Positions 5,213 to 5,880 of a stretch of DNA of 5,880 bases are shown piece after piece. The stretch is from Methanoculleus sp. (GTDB taxonomy: Archaea; Halobacteriota; Methanomicrobia; Methanomicrobiales; Methanoculleaceae). The DNA lies in the NCBI GenBank assembly GCA_028698765.1, contig JAQVVW010000108.1, positions 1 to 5,880 on the forward strand, read 5' to 3'. The translations under genes were made by a program, and so were the position numbers. How positions within the stretch are numbered: position 1 is the first letter of the stretch; every line of letters starts with the position of its first letter. The notes under the pieces are model-generated. The model searched no databases and was not told the origin of the DNA. It was given only the letters and a program-made list of their open reading frames with translations.

Positions 5213-5880
5213 CCGGTATACTCGGCCCGGACAAGCCCCGCCGCAACAACCATATTTTTCAGTTTTCCGAACGCTGCGTCGCGCGTCTGCATCCGGAGAC
5301 CGCAGTCGGGGTCGATGAGCATGAGATCGGGGGAGAAGACGTCGATTCCGGCCTCGATCCGTTTTTCGATTACCTCGACGCTCTCGACGGTGGGATCAGC
5401 CGAGTCCACGCAGCCGTAACCGATCATCCGGCCGCGCAGGTCTTTTGCCGAGAGCACCTCGAGGTTTCCGGGGTTGTTCGCGAACTCAAAATCGAATACG
5501 GCGACGTTTGTCCTGAGAACGTCGTCGATGACGTTCCCGAGGTTCCCGCAGACATGGAGGCAGACCGGCACCCGGAGCATGCCGGCGATCGCGTTCACCG
5601 CCTCGCGGCCGACGGCGAGGTTCGCCGCCCCCGTCGAGAAGATGGGCTCGTCTATCTGGATGAGCGCAACGCCGGCGTCCTGGAGGTAGTTCGCCTCGAC
5701 CGCGAGCGCCTGCGCGAGATCGAGAACCAGTTCGTCTTTGTTCCGGTAGAACGGCGTCTCGATCGAAAGGCCGTGCGCGAGCGTGCTTGGGCCGGTGAGG
5801 ATGCCTTTCACCTTCGGGTGCCTGGTGAGGGCATACCGGGTATCCGCGAGGGTGATGGCCTGCCGCGCCGGCTGGACTCC
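5209..5880 (-). CDS. Core MetE-type methionine synthase, 5' end cut by the window
   Basis: 223 residues are visible; the true start lies beyond 5880. The frame is open to the edge, so the internal GTG at 5811 is not the start. The protein moves a methyl group to homocysteine to make methionine, in the cytoplasm. It belongs to the zinc-dependent MetE C-terminal (UROD-like barrel) family: VKGILTGPST near the visible N-terminus, IQIDEP, and zinc ligands LHVCG (His at 5554-5556, Cys at 5548-5550), FDFEF (Glu at 5485-5487) and DPDCGL (Cys at 5302-5304), all intact. In methanogens, proteins of this kind are short, lack the N-terminal folate-binding half and are thought to take the methyl group from a corrinoid donor (the MesA-type core MetE proteins; methylcobalamin serves in vitro for the Methanothermobacter enzyme). 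That assignment is from family knowledge; only the catalytic half is visible here, so the absence of an N-terminal domain cannot be confirmed. It converges on the KaiC-like gene with overlapping stops. Confidence 0.9.
   Translation of the reverse strand, partial: GVQPARQAITLADTRYALTRHPKVKGILTGPSTLAHGLSIETPFYRNKDELVLDLAQALAVEANYLQDAGVALIQIDEPIFSTGAANLAVGREAVNAIAGMLRVPVCLHVCGNLGNVIDDVLRTNVAVFDFEFANNPGNLEVLSAKDLRGRMIGYGCVDSADPTVESVEVIEKRIEAGIDVFSPDLMLIDPDCGLRMQTRDAAFGKLKNMVVAAGLVRAEYTG
5251..5267 (+). terminator. T-rich tract, possible terminator of the ligase/KaiC-like transcript
   Basis: TTTTT (5255-5259) and TTTT (5263-5266) lie about 40-55 bases past the KaiC-like stop on the plus strand, inside the 3' end of the convergent metE-like gene. 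T-tracts end transcription in euryarchaea. No hairpin is needed, and none is obvious. The location is plausible, but the tract also encodes Lys and Asn codons (KLKNM) of the opposite gene. Confidence 0.3.

Overview
The window most likely comes from a euryarchaeal methanogen of the Methanomicrobiales, probably Methanoculleus-like. The evidence is a short 'core' MetE-type methionine synthase, a RecA/KaiC-superfamily protein of archaeal style, a secreted protease with an archaeal-type C-terminal anchor, GAGG/GGAG ribosome sites, and high GC (about 65% in the coding part). Three of the five main genes end in TAG, which argues against a pyrrolysine-rich decoder. The lineage is inferred; no marker gene is present.

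Layout: 1-378 has lower GC (about 48% over the first 300 bases by hand count) and no gene I can identify; an open frame on the minus strand runs off the left edge. A possible 60-aa ORF with a good ribosome site lies at 379-561, followed by a strong GC hairpin. Next come two minus-strand genes: a GNAT acetyltransferase broken by a one-base frameshift (2886 to 2429) and, 83 bases further on, an exported, membrane-anchored S41 protease (2345 to 681). A 143-bp divergent promoter region separates these from two plus-strand genes: an acyl-CoA synthetase-like AMP-forming ligase (3030-4580) and a short KaiC/RecA-like protein (4628-5212) whose Walker A motif has lost its key residues. From the right edge a core methionine synthase (cut by the window end) runs back on the minus strand. 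Its stop overlaps the KaiC-like stop in one shared CTAG.

The genes do not form an obvious pathway. The ligase and KaiC-like genes may be co-transcribed (47-bp gap), and the GNAT and protease genes share a strand. The points most worth a second look are the apparently nucleotide-binding-dead, shortened KaiC-like protein, the protease's active-site layout (no Ser/Lys dyad lysine, but a DGH histidine), and the frameshifted GNAT. I found no CRISPR array, tRNA, rRNA or complete insertion sequence, and no convincing new multi-gene system.
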